From assembly GCA_002369055.1 (NCBI GenBank), contig DFEL01000095.1:1-12208 (forward strand): 12,208 nucleotides of DNA, given 5' to 3'. Source of the DNA: Cyanobacteria bacterium UBA3803. Lineage in GTDB: Bacteria; Cyanobacteriota; Vampirovibrionia; Gastranaerophilales; Gastranaerophilaceae. The position numbers and the translations under genes were made by a program. This document shows positions 6,929-12,208 of this stretch, piece after piece. The notes below the pieces were generated by a model. That model did not search any database. It was not told the origin of the DNA and was given only the letters and a program-made list of their open reading frames with translations. Numbering within the stretch: position 1 is the stretch's first letter; each line of letters opens with the position of its first letter.

Positions 6929-8422
6929 ATGAATTTAGATGCAGCAATTGACGGTTTTTTATCACCTGTTGCCGATAAAGTTTCTTCAATTATATTTTAT
7001 TCGGTTACTATAAAAGGTGTAGAAGTGCAGTTATTAATAGCACTTTTAATGTTTGCTGCAATTTATTTTACTTTTCGTTTGAGATTTATTGGTTTTTGGG
7101 GATTCAAACATGCCTTAAGATTAATTGCCAATAAGTTTGTTCATAAAGATTTGATAAAAAGACAAAAAAAGGGTGAAGTTTCATCTTTTCAAGCACTAAG
7201 TGCAACAATATCTTCGTCCGCAGGGATAGGAAATGTCGCAGGTTCTGCTGCTGCCGTTTCTATTGGCGGGCCGGGTGTTATTTTTTGGATGATAGTTGCC
7301 GGTCTTTTTTCAATGGCACTTAAGTTTTCTGAAGTTTTATTGGGTGTTAAACTTCGTCAAGTCAATGCTGACGGTTCAACCTCAGGTGGCCCGATGTATT
7401 ATATTTCTATGGGATTAAAAGGCCCTATACTCAGTAAAATAGCACCGTATTTGGGTAAAATTTATGCTTTTTGCTGTGTTTTGGCGGTAATTGGCGGTTG
7501 GAATTTGTTTCAAATTAATGCTATGACCACTCAAATAACAGAAGTTACAGGAGGCTCGGCAAGTATTTTTGCAAATAACAGTTGGCTTATTGGACTTTTT
7601 GTGGCAATAATTACTTGGATAACCATTATTGGTGGTATAAAGTCAATAGGAAGTTTTACTGAAAAAGTTACTCCTGCAATGTGTGTTTTTTATTTAACAA
7701 GTATTTTGATTATTTGTTTAATTAATATACAAAGTATTCCTCATACCATAAAAATTATTATCACTCAGGCTTTTCAACCACAAGCTGTTGCTGGCGGAGT
7801 TTTTGGATGTATGTTGTGGGGATTTAGGCGTGCAATGTTTGCAAATGAAGCCGGACTTGGAACCGCACCGACTGCTTTTGCTGCGGTTAAAACAAGTAAA
7901 CCTGTTGCCCAAGCATTTATTGCAATGTTACAACCATTTGTTGATACTTGTATTGTAGGTGTTGCAACCGCATTTGTGATTGTAGTTTCAGGTGAATACT
8001 TGCATGTTCACGGTATCGCAGGAATTGAGTTGACTTCAAAAGCGTTTGCTTCCGCATTTGGATTTTTTCCTATTTTACTTACAGTTATGGCAAGTTTTTT
8101 TGTGATGGGAACTATGCTTTGCGGTTCTTATTACGGGCTTAAAAACTGGCAATTTTTGGTTGGCGATTCAAAATTGAAAACTCGTTCATTTCAATTTATT
8201 TATTGTGTCTGTATTGTAATAGGCTCCGCTATGAATTTTAAAAGCATTATTAATCTTTCGGATGCGGTAACTTTATTTATGGCTGTGCCTAATTTATTCG
8301 CCTTATTTATTCTTTCAAATGTAGTTGTAAAAGAAGTTAAAAGGTATTGTAAAAAGTATGATGTAGGCTTGTTTAGCGAAGTTAAGGACGAACCTTATGA
8401 CGAAGCAACAGATGTTGAATAA
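6929..8422 (+). CDS. Alanine/glycine:cation symporter (AGCS family)
   Basis: A 497-residue polytopic membrane protein, full length for the AGCS family, with roughly ten to eleven hydrophobic segments. Signatures are SSAGIGNVAG (96-105), the AGCS hallmark GGPMYYIS (153-160), and FRRAMFANEAGLGTAP (299-314), which lines the substrate/cation path. It would import small neutral amino acids (alanine or glycine) with Na+ or H+ across the inner membrane. The C-terminal tail is charged and cytoplasmic (EVKDEPYDEATDVE). The start MNLDAAIDGF is typical of the family although no good Shine-Dalgarno is visible within 20 nt of ATG 6929, so initiation may be weak or use a short leader. Its 3' end overlaps the uracil-DNA glycosylase gene by 26 nt. 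Exact substrate is not determinable. Confidence 0.93.
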   Translation: MNLDAAIDGFLSPVADKVSSIIFYSVTIKGVEVQLLIALLMFAAIYFTFRLRFIGFWGFKHALRLIANKFVHKDLIKRQKKGEVSSFQALSATISSSAGIGNVAGSAAAVSIGGPGVIFWMIVAGLFSMALKFSEVLLGVKLRQVNADGSTSGGPMYYISMGLKGPILSKIAPYLGKIYAFCCVLAVIGGWNLFQINAMTTQITEVTGGSASIFANNSWLIGLFVAIITWITIIGGIKSIGSFTEKVTPAMCVFYLTSILIICLINIQSIPHTIKIIITQAFQPQAVAGGVFGCMLWGFRRAMFANEAGLGTAPTAFAAVKTSKPVAQAFIAMLQPFVDTCIVGVATAFVIVVSGEYLHVHGIAGIELTSKAFASAFGFFPILLTVMASFFVMGTMLCGSYYGLKNWQFLVGDSKLKTRSFQFIYCVCIVIGSAMNFKSIINLSDAVTLFMAVPNLFALFILSNVVVKEVKRYCKKYDVGLFSEVKDEPYDEATDVE

Positions 8423-9002
8423 TTTAAAACGAGAATGCGAAAACTGTTATGCTTGTGAAATAGGAAAAAAACGTACAAATTTGGTTTTTGGTGCCGGAAA
8501 CCCTGATACGGTAAGTGTTGTTTTGATTGGTGAAGCACCTGGTGAACAGGAAGATTTGCAGGGTAAGCCTTTTGTTGGTAAAGCGGGTCAATTTTTGGAT
8601 GAGTATTTACAAAAAGCAGGTATTGATAGAAATAAAGATTTATTCATTATTAATACGCTTAAATGCAGACCGTTTGTGATTAAAAATTCTGAAAAAGGGA
8701 TTAAAAGTAACAGACCGCCTAAAAAAGAAGAAAAACTGGCATGTGAAACATTTATGTTAAAACAAATTGAAATTATAAATCCGAAATTAATTATCTTATG
8801 CGGTAATAATGCACTAAAATCTTTGTGTGGGTCAAAATATACAATTACAAAAGTTCACGGTACACTTGCAAACCTTGAATACAAAGGACGCAAAGCTATT
8901 GCTATTTATCATCCTTCATATTTAATTTCTTATGTTCATTCAGAAGAAAAAAATAAAGAATTTTTGGAAGATTTGAAATATATAAAAAGTCTGATTAAGT
9001 AA
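8397..9002 (+). CDS. udg: Family 4 (Fe-S) uracil-DNA glycosylase
   Basis: A 201-residue uracil-DNA glycosylase of the type 4 family, which removes uracil from DNA to start base excision repair. Motif A is GEAPGEQED (45-53), followed by GKPFVGKAGQFLDEYL (56-71), and motif B is HPSYL (172-176). Cysteines suited to a 4Fe-4S cluster are C17, C20, C90 (LKCRPF) and C106 (ACETFM); C14 is an extra nearby cysteine. ATG 8397 lies inside the AGCS gene and follows AAGGA (8384-8388) at 8 nt, better placed than ATG 8412. The 26-nt overlap suggests co-transcription and translational coupling with the symporter, an association I read as positional rather than functional. It ends 1 nt from the end of the convergent prepilin gene with no recognisable terminator between them. 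Confidence 0.93.
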   Translation: MTKQQMLNNLKRECENCYACEIGKKRTNLVFGAGNPDTVSVVLIGEAPGEQEDLQGKPFVGKAGQFLDEYLQKAGIDRNKDLFIINTLKCRPFVIKNSEKGIKSNRPPKKEEKLACETFMLKQIEIINPKLIILCGNNALKSLCGSKYTITKVHGTLANLEYKGRKAIAIYHPSYLISYVHSEEKNKEFLEDLKYIKSLIK

Positions 9003-9003
9003 G

Positions 9004-9690
9004 CTATTTACAACTTGTTTTTACACCAAATTGTAATTTCTGTCCATCTGGACAGGTTTTTCCGTCACTTGTTTTTAAATAATCCATGTTACCATTAACA
9101 AGTATCCATGCCGTATATTCTCCGCTGTTGTTTTGACAACAATAGCTGTTTTCTTTTATAGAATCTCTGAAGCCATAAGTTAGTATATATTGACCGTTGT
9201 TATTATCCGGACGTATTCCGACTTGGAAAACATCTATTCCCGGCTTATTAGCACCTTTATTAATACCATCAATATCAATGTAGATGTCTTGTCCACCATA
9301 ATTAAAACCAAGCGTTGATCCATCTGCAAGGATAATACTGTAATTTCTTGTATCACCTTCTGATGCACCGGCATTAAATTTTAGCTTGCAATTATCACTT
9401 ACTGTACAAACTTTAGAATATTTCATAAATTCTATCATTCTTTCAAAAGCTCTTTTTGTTCTTTTATTATTATCATTTCCATCATTTACAAACCATTCTT
9501 CATAAGGCCCATAAACTGCTTCAGCTCTCCCAAAAGCATCTTGCAAGTTTGAATATACTTTTTGTAATTTTGCAACTTTTTCTTTATTGTTCGTTGAACT
9601 ATTTAAGTTTGGTAATGTTAATGCGGCTACAACACCAATTACCCCCATGACGATAAGTGTTTCTGCTAATGTGAATGCTGTTTTTTTCAT
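9004..9690 (-). CDS. Type IV pilin / type II secretion pseudopilin-like prepilin
   Basis: A 228-residue protein with a class III signal: a short basic leader MKKTA, then FTLAETLIVMGVIGVVAALTLP, with the conserved Glu at mature position 5. Predicted cleavage and N-methylation are between A5 and F6; the residue before the cut is Ala rather than the usual Gly. The hydrophobic helix (6-27) would anchor it in the inner membrane and pack the filament. The globular part has six cysteines (95, 101, 184, 185, 213, 227), possible disulfides, and an Asp/Gly-rich loop DIDGINKGANKPGIDVF (139-155) that could bind calcium. A late AWILVNGNMDYLK resembles multi-copy prepilin-like proteins I associate with Gastranaerophilales. 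ATG 9690 follows AAGGAG (9701-9696) at 5 nt. No assembly ATPase or prepilin peptidase gene is nearby. It is divergent from an XRE regulator. Confidence 0.9.
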   Translation of the reverse strand: MKKTAFTLAETLIVMGVIGVVAALTLPNLNSSTNNKEKVAKLQKVYSNLQDAFGRAEAVYGPYEEWFVNDGNDNNKRTKRAFERMIEFMKYSKVCTVSDNCKLKFNAGASEGDTRNYSIILADGSTLGFNYGGQDIYIDIDGINKGANKPGIDVFQVGIRPDNNNGQYILTYGFRDSIKENSYCCQNNSGEYTAWILVNGNMDYLKTSDGKTCPDGQKLQFGVKTSCK

Positions 9691-9712
9691 GAATACTCCT
9701 TAATAAAGATGG

Positions 9713-9737
9713 ATTTATTGATGTAAAATCAATAAAT
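9713..9737 (-). promoter_or_regulatory. Hairpin in the prepilin 5' leader
   Basis: Perfect 10-bp inverted repeat (ATTTATTGAT / ATCAATAAAT) with a 5-nt loop, located between the predicted transcription start near 9741 and the prepilin ribosome site at 9701. It would form close to the 5' end of the mRNA and could protect the transcript or bind a regulator. It is almost pure A/T, so stability is modest. Confidence 0.5.
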
Positions 9738-9747
9738 ATTATAGGTT

Positions 9748-9776
9748 ATATTACTTTATTTATGGAATAATGTCAA
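9748..9776 (-). promoter_or_regulatory. Promoter of the prepilin gene
   Basis: On the minus strand a consensus TTGACA (9776-9771) is followed by exactly 17 nt and TAATAT (9753-9748). Transcription would begin near 9741, giving a leader of about 50 nt. A perfect TATAAT at 9743-9738 is too far from this -35 box and lacks its own. Confidence 0.65.
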
Positions 9777-9782
9777 GTTTAT

Positions 9783-9797
9783 CTATAAATTTTATAG
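9783..9797. promoter_or_regulatory. Palindrome, candidate operator between the prepilin and XRE genes
   Basis: CTATAAATTTTATAG is a 7-bp perfect inverted repeat around one central T. It sits just upstream of the prepilin -35 box and about 47 bp before the XRE start codon, a suitable place for autoregulation or divergent control by the regulator. A/T richness makes chance palindromes more likely here. Confidence 0.35.
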
Positions 9798-9833
9798 TTT
9801 ATATAGGTTTGTTTGATTGTTAGACTTTCAAAT

Positions 9834-9839
9834 AGGGTG
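9834..9839 (+). promoter_or_regulatory. Shine-Dalgarno deciding the XRE start
   Basis: AGGGTG ends 4 nt before ATG 9844. It favours this ATG over the in-frame TTG at 9817, which has no ribosome site. Confidence 0.55.
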
Positions 9840-9843
9840 TGAA

Positions 9844-10161
9844 ATGTCAATAAAAATTTTATTTGGGAAAAGAATTAAAGAATTAAGATTAAAACAGCAG
9901 CTAAAGCAGGCACAGCTTGCAGAAATAGTTGGAATTGATCCAAAACATCAAAGTTGCATAGAAAATGGCAAAAATTTCCCTTCGACAGATTTAATTGAAA
10001 AGTATGCAAAGGCTTTTGGCATAGAAGATTTTGAATTATTGAACATAACAAATACTTTATCATCAAAGGAAATAATTTATAAAATTAATGAGCTTATAAG
10101 GAATGCTTCAGAAGATGATATTCAGTTAATATATAAAATTTGTCTTGCTGTGCTAAAATAA
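9844..10161 (+). CDS. XRE-family helix-turn-helix transcriptional regulator
   Basis: A 105-residue protein. The N-terminal helix-turn-helix domain of the Cro/CI (HTH_3) type spans about residues 6-63: GKRIKELRLKQQLKQAQLAE, then VGIDPKHQSCIENGKNFPS with the recognition helix, then DLIEKYAKAFGIE. The C-terminal 40 residues are a short helical tail (SSKEIIYKINELIRNASEDD...) likely for dimerisation. There is no sensor or peptidase domain, so it is probably a simple DNA-binding repressor or activator. It is divergent from the prepilin gene, with a palindrome between them, and precedes the small duplicated protein by 117 bp. The gene under its control is unknown; the prepilin is the nearest candidate by position only. 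It has no phage neighbours that would mark it as a prophage repressor. Confidence 0.87.
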   Translation: MSIKILFGKRIKELRLKQQLKQAQLAEIVGIDPKHQSCIENGKNFPSTDLIEKYAKAFGIEDFELLNITNTLSSKEIIYKINELIRNASEDDIQLIYKICLAVLK

Positions 10162-10247
10162 TTGCCGATAATAATTTTATTTTGTAATATTGTAAATAAT
10201 ACACTTGCATTTAATATCGTTTTATGTTAGGATAACTACACCAATAG

Positions 10248-10253
10248 TATAAT
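10248..10253 (+). promoter_or_regulatory. -10 element of the 127-residue small-protein gene
   Basis: Exact TATAAT; transcription would start near 10260, just ahead of an AAGGAG ribosome site (10266-10271) and ATG 10279. The -35 region at 17 bp (TGTTAG) is weak. Confidence 0.5.
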
Positions 10254-10278
10254 AATTGAGAAGGTAAGGAGAAATTAA

Positions 10279-10662
10279 ATGATTAATGCAGTTAGCCCCG
10301 TAGTATCAACACCAAAAGCACTTGCACCGCAAAAAGTTGCTGCTCAAAGTGCAAAAGTTGGTAATCAAAAAAAAGATAACAGAACTTTAGATGAAAAACA
10401 AAATGATAATTTATTACTTGAACTAAACTATATTGGCTCCCAATTAAAAGCATTGTTAGATATTCAAGCAGGTAAAGATGTTAAAGTTAAAAAATTTGCT
10501 AATGATTTACCTGAAGATTCAGTAAAAACTCCTGTTCAAAAACAAAAAGATGATGCAATTGTTGAATTGGGTTACATTGGTGATGTTTTGAAAAAAATGG
10601 TTGATGTAAAAACCGGTAAACTGGAAGAAGAAAAACCAAGAAAAACTGCTGAAAGAATATAG
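10279..10662 (+). CDS. Small protein of unknown function with an internal duplication
   Basis: A 127-residue lysine-rich, soluble-looking protein that I do not recognise as a named family. The first 35 residues are low-complexity Ala/Pro/Val/Lys (MINAVSPVVSTPKALAPQK...), with no signal peptide or membrane segment. Two similar 27-residue helical units follow at 40-66 and 88-114. Both carry KQ-x-D, E-L-x-Y-I-G and L-K then D and GK at matching positions (13 of 27 identical by eye) and are separated by a 21-residue acidic/basic linker. The pattern suggests two amphipathic helices that could pair within or between chains. It ends in a charged tail. ATG 10279 follows AAGGAG at 7 nt, and the gene has its own -10 element and a strong terminator, indicating a real, monocistronic and possibly well-expressed gene. 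Function unknown; structural or regulatory roles are both possible. Confidence 0.8.
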   Translation: MINAVSPVVSTPKALAPQKVAAQSAKVGNQKKDNRTLDEKQNDNLLLELNYIGSQLKALLDIQAGKDVKVKKFANDLPEDSVKTPVQKQKDDAIVELGYIGDVLKKMVDVKTGKLEEEKPRKTAERI

Positions 10663-10679
10663 TTAAATCTTTAGTATAC

Positions 10680-10717
10680 AAATAAAAATCCGAGTTTTAT
10701 AACTCGGATTTTTATTT
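10680..10717. terminator. Bidirectional terminator, 17-bp perfect stem
   Basis: Arms 10680-10696 and 10701-10717 are exact reverse complements around a TTAT loop, with a GC-containing core (ATCCGAG) and A/T tracts on both flanks giving a U-run in either direction. It lies between the convergent small-protein and M16 genes and should serve both. Confidence 0.92.
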
Positions 10718-10740
10718 ATTCTAACTTAAAATTTTCTTAC

Positions 10741-11949
10741 TTATGGTCTTAAAATAGATATTACGGAAATGTCATTCAGATATTTTCTTGCAACATCTTG
10801 AACTTGTTGAGCCGTTACGTTTTTAACTTCTTCTATTAATTTTTCCTGATAATTAAAACCCAGTCCGAAGTTTGCAAAATGTACCAGAGTTCCTGCTTGT
10901 TGAATGTTTGTTTCCGCTAAATACTGACGTTTACCGATATAGTTGTTTTTAGCGTTATGAAGTTCATCTTCAGGAACTAAAACATCCTTGATTTTTTGTA
11001 TTTCTTCCTTAAAACCTGCAAGTGCCGTTTGAATATTTTTAGGTTCTGTTGCTATATAAATTTGGAAGCTTGCAGCGGTTCTAAACGGTTCATAAATACT
11101 TCTTACCGTGTACGCAAGCCCTTTCTTATCACGAAGTTCTGTAAAAAGTCTTGAAGAAAGTCCGCTTGCACCTAAAATTGTAGTTAAAACCAATAGAGGT
11201 GCGTAATCTTCTGAGTTGTAAGTCGGAACAAGCCAGCCTTGATAAATTTGAGCCTGATTTGCATCATCCTTAATGTATTCTATTGTTTCTGACTTATCAA
11301 GAGTTGGTGTAGGTATTTCGTTTTCAATTGTATGTGAATTTTCAATATTACCCAAGTATTTATTTAATAGTTTTTCTGTTGTATTAAAGTCAATATCTCC
11401 AACTACTGCAAGTCTTTTTGTTCCGAAGGTTAAAATTTGTTTGTAGGCTTCTTTTACGTTATTTTTATTAATTTTATCAATATTATCAAGTAACACGGTA
11501 TATGTATCACCGTAAAAATGTCCTTTGTATAGTGTTTTTGTAAAATTATCCTGTGCTCTTACATTTGCGGAGTCAAGTGAGGCAGTAAGTTCGCCTATTG
11601 TTTTAACTTTTTCCTTTTCTGTATCATCAAATGTTGAATTTTCAATTATATCTTGTAAAATTTCTAACCCGTGTTCAAAATCTTCATTAAGACATAGCAA
11701 AGAAAATTTTAGATAGTCCCGTTTTCCTTCACAGTTAATTTCAATAGCATTTTCTTCTAACTCGTTAGTAAGTTCTTCGGCTGTTCTTTTTGTTGTGCCT
11801 TGAAGAAGTAATCTGTTTACCATTCCGTAAATGCCCGGTATTGATGCAGGTTTTGTAATTTCAACATCAAAGCATACGGCTATTCTCGGAGTGTTCTTAT
11901 TTTGCTTGTAGGCACACTTAATGCCATTTTCTAAATTAAATTCTTTCAC
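10741..11949 (-). CDS. M16 peptidase-family protein lacking the zinc-binding motif
   Basis: A 402-residue protein with the two-domain M16B (pitrilysin/mitochondrial-processing-peptidase) fold: an N-terminal half with PGIYGMVNRLLLQGTTKRT and a C-terminal half with GASGLSSRLFTELRDKKGLAY. In active members the first motif contains HxxEH; aligned here, the three ligands are Gly, Asn and Arg (residues 42, 45, 46), so zinc catalysis is not expected. The C-terminal R/Y pair (R273, Y280), which holds substrate in the partner-type subunit, is kept. By family knowledge such proteins pair with a catalytic M16 subunit in a clamshell heterodimer; no partner is in the window. The start is GTG 11949, 5 nt after AAGGAG (11960-11955). 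A longer ATG start at 11982 would lie inside the promoter. There is no signal peptide. It is divergent from ppdK. Confidence 0.88.
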   Translation of the reverse strand: MKEFNLENGIKCAYKQNKNTPRIAVCFDVEITKPASIPGIYGMVNRLLLQGTTKRTAEELTNELEENAIEINCEGKRDYLKFSLLCLNEDFEHGLEILQDIIENSTFDDTEKEKVKTIGELTASLDSANVRAQDNFTKTLYKGHFYGDTYTVLLDNIDKINKNNVKEAYKQILTFGTKRLAVVGDIDFNTTEKLLNKYLGNIENSHTIENEIPTPTLDKSETIEYIKDDANQAQIYQGWLVPTYNSEDYAPLLVLTTILGASGLSSRLFTELRDKKGLAYTVRSIYEPFRTAASFQIYIATEPKNIQTALAGFKEEIQKIKDVLVPEDELHNAKNNYIGKRQYLAETNIQQAGTLVHFANFGLGFNYQEKLIEEVKNVTAQQVQDVARKYLNDISVISILRP

Positions 11950-11954
11950 GATAT

Positions 11955-11960
11955 CTCCTT
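11955..11960 (-). promoter_or_regulatory. Shine-Dalgarno deciding the GTG start of the M16 gene
   Basis: AAGGAG on the minus strand, 5 nt before GTG 11949. No comparable site precedes ATG 11982. Confidence 0.8.
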
Positions 11961-11972
11961 TTTTACAGAATG

Positions 11973-12001
11973 ATTGTAGCATGTTAAATTAAAACAATCA
12001 A
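11973..12001 (-). promoter_or_regulatory. Promoter of the M16-family gene
   Basis: On the minus strand TTGATT (12001-11996), exactly 17 nt, then TACAAT (11978-11973) preceded by TGC, an extended -10. Predicted transcription start near 11965, leaving a very short leader before the AAGGAG at 11960. Confidence 0.72.
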
Positions 12002-12014
12002 ATTTTTGTAAAAA

Positions 12015-12077
12015 TACGACAATGCTTGTTTTTTTTTTGTGTTTTTGCTATGTTTTTAGTATGAAATAGTACGACAA
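12015..12077 (+). repeat. Pair of TACGACAA direct repeats in the ppdK upstream region
   Basis: TACGACAA occurs at 12015-12022 and 12070-12077, 55 bp apart. Each copy continues into TTGTT after a 2-3 nt spacer, so each holds a small inverted repeat (ACAA...TTGT). A weak promoter candidate lies between them (TTGTGT 12037-12042, 17 nt, TATGAA 12060-12065). They may be binding sites for a regulator of ppdK. Confidence 0.4.
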
Positions 12078-12107
12078 AATTGTTATTTGAAAAGGAGAAG
12101 AAAAACA

Positions 12108-12208
12108 ATGTCAGAAAAACGTGTATGGCTCTTTAGAGAAGGTAACGCAAACATGCGTGAACTATTGGGCGGTAAAGGTGCTAACTTAGCAGAAATGACT
12201 AATTTAGG
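12108..12208 (+). CDS. ppdK: Pyruvate, phosphate dikinase, 5' end only
   Basis: Only 33 complete codons are present before the right edge: MSEKRVWLFREGNANMRELL followed by GGKGANLAEMTNL. This is the characteristic start of pyruvate phosphate dikinase, whose N-terminal ATP-grasp-type nucleotide-binding domain begins with GGKGANLAEM. The full enzyme (about 870-900 residues) interconverts ATP, phosphate and pyruvate with AMP, PPi and phosphoenolpyruvate in the cytosol. ATG 12108 follows AAGGAG (12092-12097) at 10 nt. Together with the PPi-phosphofructokinase at the other edge it indicates PPi-linked glycolysis. Phosphoenolpyruvate synthase shares GGKGANL but usually has a different lead-in, so it is the less likely alternative. 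The upstream region carries two TACGACAA repeats and T-rich tracts. Confidence 0.93.
   Translation, partial: MSEKRVWLFREGNANMRELLGGKGANLAEMTNL

Noticed and set aside
9817..9843. TTG start of the XRE gene adding nine residues
   Set aside because: No ribosome site precedes TTG, and the added residues fall outside the HTH domain; ATG 9844 follows AGGGTG.
11950..11982. ATG start giving a 413-residue M16 protein
   Set aside because: The ATG lies between the -35 and -10 boxes of a good promoter and lacks a ribosome site; GTG 11949 has an excellent one.

Overview
The window is AT-rich bacterial chromosome with short intergenic gaps and good Shine-Dalgarno sites. The eleven visible stop codons are eight TAA, three TAG and no TGA. 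A prepilin of the type 'AFTLAETLIVMGVIGVVAALTLPN', a PPi-dependent phosphofructokinase, a pyruvate phosphate dikinase and a small lineage-specific protein suggest an anaerobic, fermentative, probably gut-associated bacterium. My best guess is the non-photosynthetic cyanobacterial sister lineage Gastranaerophilales/Melainabacteria. This is recognition from memory, not a search result. No phage, insertion sequence, CRISPR array or plasmid gene is visible.

Layout, left to right. Minus-strand genes for a partial PPi-phosphofructokinase and a TPR-repeat protein lie back to back with plus-strand ruvA. Next comes a plus-strand 5'-nucleotidase-like metallophosphoesterase without a signal peptide. It ends at a strong 21-bp inverted repeat shared with a convergent minus-strand pair: a TupA-like ATP-grasp protein followed by a 631-residue fusion of a HisC-like PLP aminotransferase with a HAD phosphatase. 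That pair sits directly behind a tRNA-Ser(GCT) gene and its terminator hairpin. Divergent from the tRNA are an alanine/glycine:cation symporter and an overlapping family 4 uracil-DNA glycosylase. A type IV-type prepilin (minus) is divergent from an XRE-family regulator (plus), and the regulator is followed by a small protein with an internal duplication. A second strong bidirectional terminator separates that protein from a minus-strand M16-family protein that has lost its zinc site. The window ends inside ppdK.

How the genes fit together. The PPi-phosphofructokinase and pyruvate phosphate dikinase at the two edges are the hallmark enzymes of PPi-linked glycolysis. RuvA and the uracil-DNA glycosylase are DNA repair and recombination housekeeping. 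The most distinctive unit is the tRNA-linked pair at 3787-6656. An aminotransferase and a phosphatase on one polypeptide, beside an ATP-grasp ligase-like protein, would suit making an amino-alcohol from a phosphorylated keto precursor and attaching it by an amide bond to a surface glycan. This is inference from domain content; the substrates are not readable from sequence.
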